Origin: Archangiaceae bacterium
GTDB taxonomy: Bacteria > Myxococcota > Myxococcia > Myxococcales > Myxococcaceae
Direction: 5' to 3'
Length of the DNA stretch: 64,000 bases
Assembly (NCBI GenBank): GCA_016714225.1
Contig: JADJNS010000034.1
Coordinates: 1 to 64,000, forward strand
Numbering within the stretch: position 1 is the first letter of the stretch; every line of letters begins with the position of its first letter. The position numbers and the translations under genes were made by a program. This document shows positions 53,348 to 61,725 of this stretch, in pieces. The notes under the pieces were generated by a model, which saw only the letters and a program-made list of their open reading frames with translations, was not told the DNA's origin and did not search any database.

Positions 53348-54031
53348 TCAGCGCGCCGGCGAGGCGGGCGCGGGCCGGGGGCTCGCCGCGCTGTTGGTAC
53401 GACGCCCGGCCGCGGTGCCGTTGACCGAGGTGCCGCTCGACGGGGTGGTGCTCACCGAGCCCGTCGCGGTCGTGTCCGTCGAGCTGGTCGTGGTCGACGG
53501 CGACGTGGCGCTGGGAGTCGTCGCCGCCGAGCCTGCCGACGGCGAGCTCTCTTGCACGCTGCGCGAGGTGGGAAAGGGGTTCGGGCTCACGTCGGTCGAG
53601 CCCGGCGTGGGCGAGCTGTTCTGCACGCTGTCCGAGGTGGGAAACGGGTTGGGGCTCACCTCGGTCGAGCCCGGCGTGGGCGAGCGGTTCTGCACGCTCT
53701 CCGAGGTGGGAAACGGGTTGGGGCTCACGTCGGTCGAGCCCGGCGTGGGCGAGCCCTGCTGCACGCTGCTGGAGGTCGTCGACGGGTTGGCGCTCACGCC
53801 GGTCGAGCCGGTCGTCGCAGCGCTCTGCACGCTGCCGGTGGCGCTGGTCGTACCCGGCTGCGGCGTGGCGGTGAAGCCCGACCCCACGTTGCCGCTGCCC
53901 GGCGCGGCGCCCGCCTGGCCATAGGGCGGCACCTCGCGGAAGTTGTCGGGAGTGCGGTCGGGGGTCTGGGCGTACGCCACGGTCGAGGCGGCGGCGACGA
54001 GGGTGAGAAGGCAATGGCGAAGAGCACGCAT
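53348..54031 (-). CDS. Exported Ser/Thr/Pro-rich protein with 23-residue tandem repeats
   Basis: The 227-residue protein has a signal peptide (MRALRHCLLTLVAAASTVAYA) and a low-complexity chain rich in Ser, Thr, Pro and Gly. The centre has three to four tandem 23-residue repeats of the form SPTPGSTDVSPNPFPTSESV (then QNR), which are 69-bp repeats in the DNA (about 53560-53770). Such chains are usually extended, surface-exposed spacers. The start is ATG 54031. It is divergent from the kinase gene with 187 bp between them. No domain is recognised. Confidence 0.75.
   Translation of the reverse strand: MRALRHCLLTLVAAASTVAYAQTPDRTPDNFREVPPYGQAGAAPGSGNVGSGFTATPQPGTTSATGSVQSAATTGSTGVSANPSTTSSSVQQGSPTPGSTDVSPNPFPTSESVQNRSPTPGSTEVSPNPFPTSDSVQNSSPTPGSTDVSPNPFPTSRSVQESSPSAGSAATTPSATSPSTTTSSTDTTATGSVSTTPSSGTSVNGTAAGRRTNSAASPRPAPASPAR
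53555..53770 (-). repeat. 69-bp coding tandem repeat
   Basis: Three to four near-identical 69-bp units encode the 23-residue repeats of the exported protein. Differences between units are mostly single bases. This makes the copy number prone to change by slippage. Confidence 0.7.
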
Positions 54032-54218
54032 GGCGTCGTCCTGGAGTGGGGGTTCGAGGGGGTTCGATGCATGCCGCGCACCCCGACCCGCTTCCGCCCA
54101 CTTGAGGCGCCGCGAGGCCACCGTTTCGCCTCAACGGCTGCTTTTCCACCCCACGCGCAACGGAACGCAAATGTAACGGGGCGCGTTGCGCGGTAGTAGG
54201 GTCAAACCCGCCTTGCAG

Positions 54219-55868
54219 ATGCTCGGCCGCTACCAGCTCATCAAGAAGCTCGCGACCGGCGGCATGGCCGAGGTGTTTCTCGCCAGCGCCGACGGGCCGG
54301 GCGGGTTCAGCAAGCAGCTGGTGGTGAAGCGAATTCTCCCCCACTACGCCGACAACCCGCAGTTCGTGCAGATGTTCTTGTCGGAAGCGAAGCTCGCCGC
54401 GCAGCTCAACCACCCCAACGTGGTGCAGGTGTTCGACTTCGGTCAGGTGGGCCGCGACTACTTCCTGGCGATGGAGTTCGTCGACGGCATGAACCTGCGC
54501 ACGCTCAACCGCATGCACCGGAACATGTACGGGCCGATGCCGATGGCGGCCTGCGCGCGGATGATCAGCCAGGCGTGCGAAGGCCTCGCCTACGCGCACG
54601 GCTTTCGCGACCCCAAGACCGGCAAGCCGGTGAACCTGGTGCACCGCGACATCTCGCCCGACAACCTCATCATCTCGAAGCACGGCGCGGTGAAGGTGCT
54701 CGACTTCGGCATCGCCAAGGCCGAGACGCAGGTGCACAAGACCACCACCGGCATGCTCAAGGGGAAGATGGCGTACATGCCTCCCGAGCAGCTGCAGCGA
54801 GAGGTGCTCGACCAGCGCGTCGACGTCTACGCGCTGGGGGTGGTGCTGTTCGAGCTGCTCGCCGGCTCGCTGCCGTTCGACGCCACCAGCGAGGTGAGCA
54901 TCATCCAGGCGGTGATGAAGCCCGACCCGCTGCCGCCGCTCTCGGGGCTGGTCGACAAGGTGCCGCCCGCGCTCGAGCAGTGCGTGGCGCGCGCGCTCGC
55001 CAAGTCGCGCGACGTTCGCTACCCCGACTGCAAGGCGTTTCAGAACGACCTCGAGAGCTTCATTCAGTCGACCGGCGAGAAGTGCATGCCGTCGGACCTG
55101 GCCCGGCTGGTCGAAGCGGCCGAGGCGGGGCACCAGGCCGAGACCGGCAACGACCTGCAGCCCTACGTGCCGCAGGGCGGCGGTGACGAAGACATCAACA
55201 GCTCGACCCACCTCACCCCCCAGTCGCGGCCCGGAGTCGACGCGCTGGCCACGCCCGACCGGCCCATCACCGGCGTGTCGAGCACCCAGCTCAAGCCGGT
55301 CACCGGCGAGTCGCCAGCGGCGGCGATCAGCGAGCCCTCGGCGCGCGGCGGAGGCGCCGGCAAGGGCGCGCTGGCCGCGGCGGTGGTGCTGGTGGTCTGC
55401 GCGGCGGCGGTGACCTCGTGGGTGCTGTTCGGGCGCGGGCGAGGCGAGGGGCCGATCGTGGTGCCTCCGCCGCCCGCGCTGAAAGAGCAGCCGGTGGTGA
55501 AGGCCGAGGTCGATGCGGGCGCAGCGGTGGTGGTGGCGGAGGCGGCGCCCGAGGTCGATGCGGGTGCAGTGGCCGACGTGGCGGTCGCGGTGGTGCCCCA
55601 CGCCGGCCCGAGCACCGGCAAGCACGGGAGCAGCAAGCCCCCGCCGCCCTCGAAGGCGAAGGGCGAGGTCGAGGTGCGGGTACGGCCCTACGCGGTGCTG
55701 TGGGTCGACGGCGAGCAGATCGGGCAGACTCCGCTCGACGAGCCCTTGAGCCTCTCGGTGGGGAAGCACACGTTTCGCCTGGTGAACGAGCAGGTGGGCA
55801 AGGACGTGAAGGTCGACTTCAACGTGAAGCCCGGCAAGTCGGTGTTCAAGTTCAACCTGGTGGAGTGA
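54219..55868 (+). CDS. Membrane Ser/Thr protein kinase with C-terminal PEGA domain
   Basis: The 549-residue protein has a Hanks-type kinase at residues 5-275: glycine loop LATGGMAEVF, Lys37 in VVKRI, HRDISPDN (near 146), DFG (near 167) and the PPEQ segment of the activation loop. A linker, a membrane helix (near residue 395) and an extracytoplasmic PEGA domain (about 475-545, VRVRPYAVLWVDGEQIGQTP) follow. All residues for catalysis are present. The kinase faces the cytoplasm and PEGA may sense the envelope. ATG 54219 begins the conserved fold. Coupled with the next gene (2-bp gap). Confidence 0.93.
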   Translation: MLGRYQLIKKLATGGMAEVFLASADGPGGFSKQLVVKRILPHYADNPQFVQMFLSEAKLAAQLNHPNVVQVFDFGQVGRDYFLAMEFVDGMNLRTLNRMHRNMYGPMPMAACARMISQACEGLAYAHGFRDPKTGKPVNLVHRDISPDNLIISKHGAVKVLDFGIAKAETQVHKTTTGMLKGKMAYMPPEQLQREVLDQRVDVYALGVVLFELLAGSLPFDATSEVSIIQAVMKPDPLPPLSGLVDKVPPALEQCVARALAKSRDVRYPDCKAFQNDLESFIQSTGEKCMPSDLARLVEAAEAGHQAETGNDLQPYVPQGGGDEDINSSTHLTPQSRPGVDALATPDRPITGVSSTQLKPVTGESPAAAISEPSARGGGAGKGALAAAVVLVVCAAAVTSWVLFGRGRGEGPIVVPPPPALKEQPVVKAEVDAGAAVVVAEAAPEVDAGAVADVAVAVVPHAGPSTGKHGSSKPPPPSKAKGEVEVRVRPYAVLWVDGEQIGQTPLDEPLSLSVGKHTFRLVNEQVGKDVKVDFNVKPGKSVFKFNLVE

Positions 55869-55870
55869 AC

Positions 55871-56698
55871 ATGAAGCGCGTGGTGATTCTCACGGTGTTG
55901 GTGGCGGCGGGCCTCGCGGCGGCAGAGGTGAGCACCGACGTGCGGAAGTACCTGGGCAGCGCCTCGGCCCTGTTCGAGAAGCTCGAGTACGAGAAGGCGC
56001 TCGCGCAGCTCAAGCGCGCCAAGGTCAAGAGCCAGGGCCCCGAAGACGACCTGAAGATTGCGCTGCTCGAAGGCGTGGTGCTGGCCGAGATGGGCGACGC
56101 GACCGCGCCGTCGGTGTTCGCCAGCGCGCTGGGCATGGACCCCAGCGCGACCCTGCCGATGGTGGTGAGCCCGAAGGTGCAGCGGGTCTTCGACAAGGCG
56201 AAGGCGCAGGTGCAGAAGGTGCTCGACGCCCAGGCGGCGGTCGAGAAGCAGAAAGAAGATGCCCGCCGAAAAGACGACGAAGACCGCCGCAAGCAGGAAG
56301 AGGCGAACCGGCCTCCCGAGCCGAAGCCCGAGCCCGCGCCGGTCATCGTGCAGCAGCCCAAGCCTCAGCCGTCGGGCGGGCTGCGCCGAATCGCGTGGGT
56401 TCCCGCCGCGGTTGGCGTGGTGAGCGCGGGAGTGGGCACGGTGCTGCTGGTGCAGGCGAGCTCAGCGCACGGTCAGCTGACCAACAACGGGCCGACGAAC
56501 AAAGAAGAGGCGCTGGCGATCGCCAACCGCGGGGCGTCGATGCAGGTCGCAGGGTGGGTGCTGGTCGGGGTGGGCGCGGCGGCAGTGGTCGCAGCGGCGG
56601 GCATGTTCGCGTTCGGCGGCGGCAGCGGCGGCGCGAGCGCGTCGGTGCTGGTGACTCCGAGCGGGGCATTCGCCAGCGTCGCGCTCCCGCTGCCCTGA
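55871..56698 (+). CDS. Exported protein with two C-terminal membrane helices, partner of the kinase
   Basis: The 275-residue protein has a signal peptide (MKRVVILTVLVAAGLAAAEV), a TPR-like helical domain (residues 25-110), a charged coiled-coil linker (KQKEDARRKDDEDRRKQEE), a Pro-rich spacer and two hydrophobic helices near the end separated by a loop. Two bases separate the kinase stop from its ATG, so it is probably co-expressed. It may be a substrate, a scaffold or an envelope protein regulated by the kinase (inference). No known domain name fits. Confidence 0.75.
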   Translation: MKRVVILTVLVAAGLAAAEVSTDVRKYLGSASALFEKLEYEKALAQLKRAKVKSQGPEDDLKIALLEGVVLAEMGDATAPSVFASALGMDPSATLPMVVSPKVQRVFDKAKAQVQKVLDAQAAVEKQKEDARRKDDEDRRKQEEANRPPEPKPEPAPVIVQQPKPQPSGGLRRIAWVPAAVGVVSAGVGTVLLVQASSAHGQLTNNGPTNKEEALAIANRGASMQVAGWVLVGVGAAAVVAAAGMFAFGGGSGGASASVLVTPSGAFASVALPLP

Positions 56699-56702
56699 AG
56701 AC

Positions 56703-56868
56703 CGAGCACCCTGAGCGGAGGCCTCCAGGCCGAAGTCGAATGGGTGCCGCCACGGCTGGAACGCTCAGCGCCGCATACTCCAGTCGTCAAGCAGCACAGC
56801 GTCAGAGCTCTACGATGGGGTATCTGTCGCACAGCCTTCGAGCGGCGACGGGAGGGTTCGACTAGGCT
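56703..56868. repeat. Dispersed REP-like element, family A copy 3 (inverted)
   Basis: In reverse complement this stretch matches copy 1: GTCGAACCCT, the core CAGATACCCCATCGTA (one base different) and TGGAGTATGCGGCG. The outer CACCCTGAGCGGA end is also shared with copy 2. It fills the 179-bp gap between the kinase operon and the cNMP-binding protein gene. Confidence 0.75.
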
Positions 56869-56877
56869 GCCGCGGCG

Positions 56878-58815
56878 ATGCTCGATCAGGTTCGGCCGGG
56901 CCTTCTACCGACTGCTGAGGTGCGCAAGCGCTCGGACGGCACCGAGGGCATCTACGACGCCGACAGCGGCAACAGCTTCGAGACGGCGCCCGACCAGGCG
57001 AACCTGGTGACGCTCTTCGACGGCAAGCGCTCGCTGCTGGAAATCAGCGCCGAGTACCTGAACCGCTACGGCTTCGTGCCGTTCGCGGCGCTCGACGACC
57101 TGATGCGCGGCCTGGCCGACGCCGACCTGCTGCACGACCCGCCCGACAGCCTGCAGCGCGTCGGCATGATGGACCGCAACTCGTTCATCGAGGTGCTGGC
57201 GCCGCGCTCGCTGTTCCGCATGCGCGACCTGTGGCCCACCCCGCTGCGCGCGCTCGAGCTGTTCGCGTTTCCCGCGCTCGCGGCCTGGGTGCAGCTCAAC
57301 TTCGCCCCGCGCGCGCTCTCGGCGATCGACGTGGGGCTGTTCTACCTGGGCGCGGTGCTGGCGCTGACCCTGCGCGACCGCTTCAAGGCCGCGGTCTGCG
57401 CGGTGTTCGGTTTTCCGCCCCGGCGCACCCAGCTGGTCTCGGCGTTGGGCATCTTGCACGTGGTGCCCGACCACGCCGTCGCGGTGCTGATGGACAGAAG
57501 GCCCCGGGTGCTGGCGCACCTCGCCGCGCTGGCCGGCGCCGGCACCGCGCTGGCGATCTCCTCGCCCTGGCCCGGGCTGTGGGCCGGGGCGCTGCTGGTG
57601 CTGCTCATCGACCTCTGCCCGATGGTGCACAGCTCGATGAGCGGCATCTTGAGCACGCTCTCGGGCCAGCTGAACCTCAGAGACCACGTGCGCGCCTACG
57701 TCGGGCTGCCGCTGATCAAGAAAATCCTCTCGTTCAAGCTGCCGCGGGGCGACCGGGCCATCTTCTTCTCCGCCATGCTGTCGATGGTGTGGGTGGGCGC
57801 GTTCTTGTTCGTGGTGCTGGGGCTGGGCCTGCCCACCGCGGTGCAGCTGATTCACGTGGGCGTGCGCGACGCCGGCTGGCACACGGTGGTCGCCTACTCG
57901 GGCGCGGTGGCGCTGTTCGCGCTCTGCCCGCTGCCGCTGCTGGTGCTGGTGAGCCAGCTCATCGAGTCGATGTTCTCGATGCTCTGGCCGCCCGACCCGC
58001 TGGCCAAGCGCTCGCGCGGCGTGTCCGACCTCTCGGTGTTCCGCTCGATTCCGCTCTTCTCGAAGCTGTCGGACGCCGACCTCGCCGCCATCGCCGCCCA
58101 GTCGCGCGAGGTGACCTACGACGCGGGCCACGCCATCGTCGAGCAGGGCTCGGTGGGCAGCACCTTCTACTCGGTGCGCCGCGGAGTGGTGGTGGTCGAG
58201 CGCGGAGAGACGGCCGAGCACACGCGGGTGGTGGCGCGGCTGGGCACCGGCGACTGCTTCGGTGAGACCGCGATGCTCAAAGACGGGTTGCGCACCGCCA
58301 CGGTGCGCGCGCTCACCCAGACCACCCTCATCGAGCTGGCCACCGAGGCGTTCGAGAAGGTGGTGGCCACGGTGGGCGGCGTCGACTTCGCGCAGGTGCT
58401 GCGCGCGGCGAGCGCCATCGGCAAGAGCCGGCTGTTCAAAGAGCTGCCCCCCGAGCGGCTGTCGTCGCTGGCCACCCGCTTCCTGCCGCGGTCGGTGCCC
58501 GCAGGCACCGACGTGGTGAAGTTCGGCGAAGAGGGCAACGAGTTCTTCCTGGTCGCCAAGGGCTCGGTCGACGTGCTCGCGCCCGACGGCAAGAAGCTGG
58601 TGTCGCTCGGCGACGGCGAGGTGTTCGGCGAGATTGCGCTCTTGCGCAACGTGCCGCGCACCGCCACCGTGCGCACCACCAGCGACACCCTGCTGCTGGT
58701 GCTCTCGCGCGAGGTCTTCTTGTCGGCGCTGCAGGCCGACCTGTCGCTGTCAGAGCGCGTCGAGGCCATCGCCATCGAGCGCACCGGGCCTCACCCGATT
58801 CTGCCCGCGAGCTGA
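56878..58815 (+). CDS. Membrane protein with two cyclic-nucleotide-binding domains
   Basis: The 645-residue protein has three parts. Residues 1-85 resemble a PqqD-like module (LVTLFDGKRSLLEISAEYL). Residues 120-375 form about seven membrane helices of a peptidase-M50-like membrane region, but the HExxH metal motif is missing. The C-terminal part carries two cNMP-binding domains (about 395-510 and 520-635) with phosphate-binding-cassette-like segments GDCFGETAMLKDGLRTATVR and GEVFGEIALLRNVPRTATVR. These bind cAMP or cGMP in related proteins. A nucleotide-responsive membrane regulator is likely. The 3' end overlaps the convergent gene by 25 bp. Confidence 0.82.
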   Translation: MLDQVRPGLLPTAEVRKRSDGTEGIYDADSGNSFETAPDQANLVTLFDGKRSLLEISAEYLNRYGFVPFAALDDLMRGLADADLLHDPPDSLQRVGMMDRNSFIEVLAPRSLFRMRDLWPTPLRALELFAFPALAAWVQLNFAPRALSAIDVGLFYLGAVLALTLRDRFKAAVCAVFGFPPRRTQLVSALGILHVVPDHAVAVLMDRRPRVLAHLAALAGAGTALAISSPWPGLWAGALLVLLIDLCPMVHSSMSGILSTLSGQLNLRDHVRAYVGLPLIKKILSFKLPRGDRAIFFSAMLSMVWVGAFLFVVLGLGLPTAVQLIHVGVRDAGWHTVVAYSGAVALFALCPLPLLVLVSQLIESMFSMLWPPDPLAKRSRGVSDLSVFRSIPLFSKLSDADLAAIAAQSREVTYDAGHAIVEQGSVGSTFYSVRRGVVVVERGETAEHTRVVARLGTGDCFGETAMLKDGLRTATVRALTQTTLIELATEAFEKVVATVGGVDFAQVLRAASAIGKSRLFKELPPERLSSLATRFLPRSVPAGTDVVKFGEEGNEFFLVAKGSVDVLAPDGKKLVSLGDGEVFGEIALLRNVPRTATVRTTSDTLLLVLSREVFLSALQADLSLSERVEAIAIERTGPHPILPAS

Positions 58816-60083
58816 CTTTCAGCGCGGCGCCCGGCGCGACGTCGACCGGCGACTCGACGCAGCCCCAGCAGCGCCGCCACCGCCAGGCTCGCGCTCGGGC
58901 TCGCCTCGCAGCCGCAGCCCACCTTGACCGCAATCGGTTGCCCGGCTTGTCCGCCGCCAGACGCGCCGCCAGACGCGCCGCCAGACGCGCCGCCAGACGC
59001 GCCGCCAGATGCGCCGCCAGATGCGCCGCCAGACGCGCCGCCAGACGCGCCGCCAGACGCGCCGCCAGACGTGCCGCCAGACGTGCCGCCAGATGCGCCG
59101 CCCCCTCCGCTGCCTCCGCCGGCCCCGCCACCGCTGCCTGCGTCGGCGACGAGGCCAGCATCTGCGCGAACGAACCCCATGTACGCGAAGGTCAGCGCGC
59201 TCGAGTTGACCTGCGCCGAGCTCCCCAGGGTGAAGCCGTTAGGGCCGAGCGCCTGAATCTCGTTGCTGGTGGGCGCCTGGCCGCCGAAGCGCAGCGAGAG
59301 GTCGACCGTGCCCAGCGAGCCGGGGCGGTACACGCCTCCGGTGGCGCCGGTGAGCGCTTTGACCAGCGCCCACTCGAGCGGAAAGCCCACCAAGATGACG
59401 TGCCCGTCGATGGCGTCGCCCGCGTAGGTGCCCATCGCCACCGCGTTGGCGCCCCTGGCGAACGCCACGTAGTGGTACCGCTCGGCCGCAGCGTTGACCT
59501 CTGCAGCGGTGCCAACCTGGAAGCCATCGACCTCGAAGGCCTGAACCATGTTCGCGACCGAGTCGAAGGTCTGTACCCAGTCGCTGGTGCCTGACATGTC
59601 GCGAGTCCGAAAGACCGGCCGAAAAGCCCCCTCGGGAAACAACCAGACCGCATCGGGCTGAAAGCCGACGCCCGAAATCGATCGGTTCCCCACCCCGTCT
59701 CCCACGTAGACGCCGGTGGCCACCAGCCCCGGCGTCGCGGCCAGCGCGACCCAATCGAAGGTGGTGCCGCTGGTGTCGTAGCCGCTCGCCACGGTGAAGC
59801 CATCAGCGTCGAGCCGGCTGACGTTGTTGGCGTGCGCGGCCTGGTTGACGTTCATCTGCTTGGTCAAACCCACCGGGAGGCTGCGGGTGGCCAGCTCGGG
59901 TGCGCCCGCGCCTCGCGCCCGAATCACCAGCACCGCCGGCGCCAGCCCCACTCCCGAGATGGCGCGCGAGGTCGCGCCGCTGCCCGTGTAGCTGCCGCTG
60001 ACGCACAACGGCGCGCCGTGGGCCCGGCTACCGGCCGCGAACGCCGACAGCAGCACGAGCGCCCACCACTCTTGAGTTCGCAA
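58791..60083 (-). CDS. Surface protein with SGGA repeats and MYXO-CTERM-like tail
   Basis: The 430-residue protein has a signal-like N-terminus (WWALVLLSAFAAGSRAHGA), a beta-rich domain with repeated GVGFQPDAVWLFP and GVGLAPAVLVIR-type blocks (residues 25-350), a linker of about 17 SGGA/SGGT units and then a MYXO-CTERM-like tail: GCGCEASPS, a hydrophobic segment (LAVAALLGLRRVAG) and a basic end. In Myxococcota this tail directs sorting to the outer surface. The start (TTG 60083) is chosen to place the signal; it is uncertain. The 3' end overlaps the cNMP protein gene by 25 bp. Confidence 0.82.
   Translation of the reverse strand: MRTQEWWALVLLSAFAAGSRAHGAPLCVSGSYTGSGATSRAISGVGLAPAVLVIRARGAGAPELATRSLPVGLTKQMNVNQAAHANNVSRLDADGFTVASGYDTSGTTFDWVALAATPGLVATGVYVGDGVGNRSISGVGFQPDAVWLFPEGAFRPVFRTRDMSGTSDWVQTFDSVANMVQAFEVDGFQVGTAAEVNAAAERYHYVAFARGANAVAMGTYAGDAIDGHVILVGFPLEWALVKALTGATGGVYRPGSLGTVDLSLRFGGQAPTSNEIQALGPNGFTLGSSAQVNSSALTFAYMGFVRADAGLVADAGSGGGAGGGSGGGGASGGTSGGTSGGASGGASGGASGGASGGASGGASGGASGGASGGASGGGQAGQPIAVKVGCGCEASPSASLAVAALLGLRRVAGRRRAGRRAESQLAGRIG
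58955..59100 (-). repeat. 12-bp coding tandem repeat (SGGA linker)
   Basis: About twelve 12-bp units (GCGCCGCCAGAC on the plus strand) with single-base variants encode the SGGA linker of the MYXO-CTERM protein. Slippage here would alter linker length without breaking the frame. Confidence 0.85.
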
Positions 60084-60255
60084 CTCCAGTCCCCTCGGCG
60101 TGTGTCTGCTCGAAGAGATTAGGGCCAGGGCGCTCGCTGCTCCAAGCGTTCGAGCCGGGCTGCTGATCGCGACAGCGGCGCCCTGCTCCGCGCGGTGTGG
60201 CCCACGCCCCCACGCGCGCTTGCGACGCGGCACGCGGCCTGCTCAGCGGCGAGGC

Positions 60256-60924
60256 GTGCTCTCGCTGCTGCTGGTGCTCGCCTCGCTGGGTCCGCCTTCG
60301 CTCGACCAGGGGCCCGCGCCGGCGCCGGTCGTCAGCGCGAGCGACGCGGCGACGCCCGCGCCCAAGCTCGCGCCCGAGGCCTCGCGCCTGGGCGTGGTGG
60401 GGCTGGTCGGCGGCATGGGCAGCCGCGCGCAGGCCGCGTTCATCACCGGGGTCGGGGTGCGCTTCGGACTGCGCGACCGCACCGAAGACGCGCTCATGCT
60501 GATGCCGGCGCTCGCGGTGGTGGCGGGCGTGATGTACGGCAGCCAGGCCGGCTTCAGCGCCTGGTTCGAGGGGCGCTTCGAGCTGATGGGCGCGCGGCCT
60601 GGGGGGCTGTTGGTTCCCGCGGTCGAGGGCTGGCTCTCGGGAGGGGTGCTGCTGGTGGGCTTCGACGGCCACGTCGAGCGCTCGGCGCTGGGCGGCAATT
60701 ACGACAGCTTCGCGCGCCCCTACGGCAGCATCGGCTTGGGTTGGAACTGGCTCCCCGGCGCCAGAGACCAGGCGAGAATCGCCCCGCGCGACGTCGGCCA
60801 GGCGCTGCTGTTCGTGGCGCTCTTGCCCATCATCTTCGCGGGGCGGGTCGAGCTGCGGGTGACTCCGGCGCTGCGGCCCGGTGAGGCGCTCGACGTGGCG
60901 CTGGTGGTGGGCTTCGGCTTCTAG
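60256..60924 (+). CDS. Exported beta-rich protein, paralogue A
   Basis: The 222-residue protein starts with a signal-like segment (VLSLLLVLASLGPPSL; GTG 60256). It then has alternating Gly and hydrophobic residues as in outer-membrane or beta-barrel proteins (LGVVGLVGGMGSRAQAAFIT; GWNWLPG; RVELRVTPALRPGEALDVAL). The family is not recognised. It is clearly related to the following gene (61037-61630); shared blocks include RPGGLL, the GWNWLP motif, LP-IIFAG, and RPGE at the end. The true start may be farther upstream, because that frame is open to 60100. It is probably a membrane-associated envelope component. Confidence 0.7.
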   Translation: MLSLLLVLASLGPPSLDQGPAPAPVVSASDAATPAPKLAPEASRLGVVGLVGGMGSRAQAAFITGVGVRFGLRDRTEDALMLMPALAVVAGVMYGSQAGFSAWFEGRFELMGARPGGLLVPAVEGWLSGGVLLVGFDGHVERSALGGNYDSFARPYGSIGLGWNWLPGARDQARIAPRDVGQALLFVALLPIIFAGRVELRVTPALRPGEALDVALVVGFGF

Positions 60925-61036
60925 AAGAGAAGGCCACTGTGCAGCCGCCTGCACAATCGCGCGGTACGGCCACGAAGAATCATCACCTGTTGCAGCGCGC
61001 GCGGGCAGGCACGGCGAATGCTCAGCTGCGCCGCCG

Positions 61037-61630
61037 ATGCTCTCTGCGCTCGTCGGCCTGATGCTCACCACCACGCCGCAGGTCGACGCGGCCGCTCCGC
61101 CCGACCCGGGCTCGCGCTTCGGCATCGCGGCGGTGCTGGGCGTCACCGCGGGTACCGTCACGCCGGCCGGCATCGCCGGCATCGGCCTGCGCACCGGCCT
61201 GCTGCCGCGGCGCGACCAGACGATGTTCATGCCCGCGCTCACCACCCAGGTGGGCGTGAGCTTCGGGCCGGGCGGGCTGCAGCCGTGGCTGGAAGAGCGG
61301 CTCGAGCTGATGGCCGCGCGCCCGGGAGGGCTGCTGCAGCCGGTGGTGCATGGCTTCGTCTCGCTCGGCACCACGCTGCGCCCGGTGGTGGGAGCCCCGC
61401 TGCTCCCCCCGCTGGGCGGGCCGGCGCCGTTCATGCGCCCCTACGTCGCCCTGGGCGGAGGGTGGAACTGGCTGCCCGAGAAGCTCTCGACGTTCGCCTT
61501 CTCGGGCGGCGTGCTGCTGCTCGGGCTGCTGCCGGTCATCTTCGCCGGGCACCTCGAGGTGCGGCTCACCCCCAGCTTGCGGCCCGGAGAGAGCACCGAC
61601 GTGGCGCTGGTCGCGGGCCTGGGCTTCTAG
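61037..61630 (+). CDS. Exported beta-rich protein, paralogue B
   Basis: This 197-residue protein is homologous to the previous one over most of its length (FGIAAVLGVTAGTVTPAGIA; RPGGLLQPVVHGF; GWNWLPEK; LPVIFAGHLEVRLTPSLRPG). It has a signal-like start (MLSALVGLMLTTTPQVDAA; ATG 61037). The pair probably arose by tandem duplication and may form a hetero-oligomer or act alternatively. Function unknown; expected in the envelope. Confidence 0.7.
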   Translation: MLSALVGLMLTTTPQVDAAAPPDPGSRFGIAAVLGVTAGTVTPAGIAGIGLRTGLLPRRDQTMFMPALTTQVGVSFGPGGLQPWLEERLELMAARPGGLLQPVVHGFVSLGTTLRPVVGAPLLPPLGGPAPFMRPYVALGGGWNWLPEKLSTFAFSGGVLLLGLLPVIFAGHLEVRLTPSLRPGESTDVALVAGLGF

Positions 61631-61725
61631 GCCGTCTGGGCGACCGTGGCGCGCTGGTGTGCCGCGCACCCACCGGGGGCTGCACTCCCGGAAACGGAGC
61701 CGCGCGCTCGATCGTAGACCCAAGC

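Noticed and set aside
58955..59100. Possible CRISPR array
   Set aside because: Units are 12 bp with no spacers and encode the SGGA linker in frame.
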